NCBI GenBank assembly: GCA_902490315.1
Contig: CABUDK010000018.1
Span: 1-22,792, forward strand
Length of the DNA stretch: 22,792 nucleotides
Direction: 5' to 3'
Origin: an uncultured Porphyromonas sp.
GTDB lineage: Bacteria; Bacteroidota; Bacteroidia; Bacteroidales; Porphyromonadaceae
The position numbers and the translations under genes were made by a program. This document shows positions 22,465-22,792 of this stretch, in pieces. The notes below the pieces were generated by a model. That model saw only the letters and a list, made by a program, of their open reading frames with translations. It had not been told where the DNA came from and ran no database searches. Position 1 is the first letter of the stretch. The number at the start of each line of letters is the position of its first letter.

Positions 22465-22792
22465 ATGCCCTCTCGCCACAATCTCCCCTCGCCACAGATC
22501 GTCGAGCTACTAGGCTCAGGTACCAGCACAGGCGTACCTGAGGTGGGTTGCTACTGTCGCACCTGTCTCAGCCTAGACCCACGCGACCAGCGCACCCGCA
22601 CATCGGCTTTGGTGGTCTCACCTTCGGGTCGGCGAATACTGATCGATTGTAGCGCAGACTTCAGGCAACAAGCACTCCTAGCGGGCATAGACCATCTAGA
22701 TGCGATCATCTTAACGCACCAGCACTACGACCATATCGGAGGGCTGGACGACCTGCGCACTATCTCGTGGCGCACGGAGCTACCCATCTACG
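22465..22792 (+). CDS. Metallo-beta-lactamase-fold hydrolase, PhnP-like (N-terminal 109 residues)
   Basis: The frame is open from the ATG at 22465 to the window edge. It begins MPSRHNLPSPQIVELLGSGT. The segments ELLGSGTSTGVPEVGCYC, ILIDCSADFRQQ and LTHQHYDHIGGLDDLR are typical of the metallo-beta-lactamase fold, with HQHYDH as the H-x-H-x-D-H metal-binding motif. The pattern resembles PhnP-type phosphodiesterases acting on cyclic phosphates, including lipoate-linked mis-annotated relatives. The substrate cannot be stated. It starts 5 bases after murB, so it is probably co-transcribed with it. Confidence 0.9.
   Translation, partial: MPSRHNLPSPQIVELLGSGTSTGVPEVGCYCRTCLSLDPRDQRTRTSALVVSPSGRRILIDCSADFRQQALLAGIDHLDAIILTHQHYDHIGGLDDLRTISWRTELPIY

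Overview
The window looks like a chromosome segment of a Bacteroidales bacterium, most likely a Porphyromonas (the moderate GC, CTAG-rich coding style and gene set would suit the P. asaccharolytica / P. uenonis group; species is inference). The evidence is Bacteroidota-type promoters (TTG/TTTG, 18-20 nt, TAnnTTTG), DUF5686 and DUF5063 proteins, a Bacteroidota-type ParE, a B12-dependent NrdJ and a Bacteroidota-style tRNA-Ala(GGC).

Layout. (1) 1-181: start of gcvT on the minus strand. (2) 390-509: tRNA-Ala(GGC) with its own promoter and terminator. (3) 591-1868, minus strand: a complete transcription unit without a convincing protein gene. It has a strong promoter, a full cobalamin riboswitch aptamer, about 1 kb of hairpin-rich RNA and a strong intrinsic terminator. 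This is the most unusual object in the window. (4) 1891-2125: an intergenic repeat whose relative lies inverted at 20395-20629. (5) 2227-7383: a plus-strand operon asd - DUF5063 - DEDDy exonuclease - rRNA methyltransferase - Sel1-repeat protein - OsmC, ending at a bidirectional terminator shared with (6) nrdJ (7464-10037, minus), the adenosylcobalamin-dependent ribonucleotide reductase. (7) 10038-10720: non-coding, with a perfect 141-bp tandem duplication. (8) 10721-20029: a tightly packed minus-strand operon in transcription order GNAT-like protein - parE - coaD - murF - rpoN - DUF5686 outer-membrane protein. (9) 19941-20836: non-coding, full of short palindromes, with an inverted-repeat-bounded element at 20275-20631. 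(10) 20763-22792, plus: a SPOR-domain lipoprotein with its own promoter and terminator, then murB and the start of a metallo-beta-lactamase-fold hydrolase.

How the parts fit. Most proteins are housekeeping: lysine/threonine/methionine and diaminopimelate precursor supply (asd), peptidoglycan precursors (murF, murB), coenzyme A (coaD), chromosome decatenation (parE), dNTP supply (nrdJ), sigma-54 transcription (rpoN) and envelope functions (DUF5686, SPOR lipoprotein). Cobalamin is a theme: nrdJ uses it as cofactor, and the orphan riboswitch senses it, but the riboswitch is not attached to nrdJ or to any visible protein gene. Whether the riboswitch RNA acts on nrdJ or on other B12-related genes cannot be decided from this sequence.
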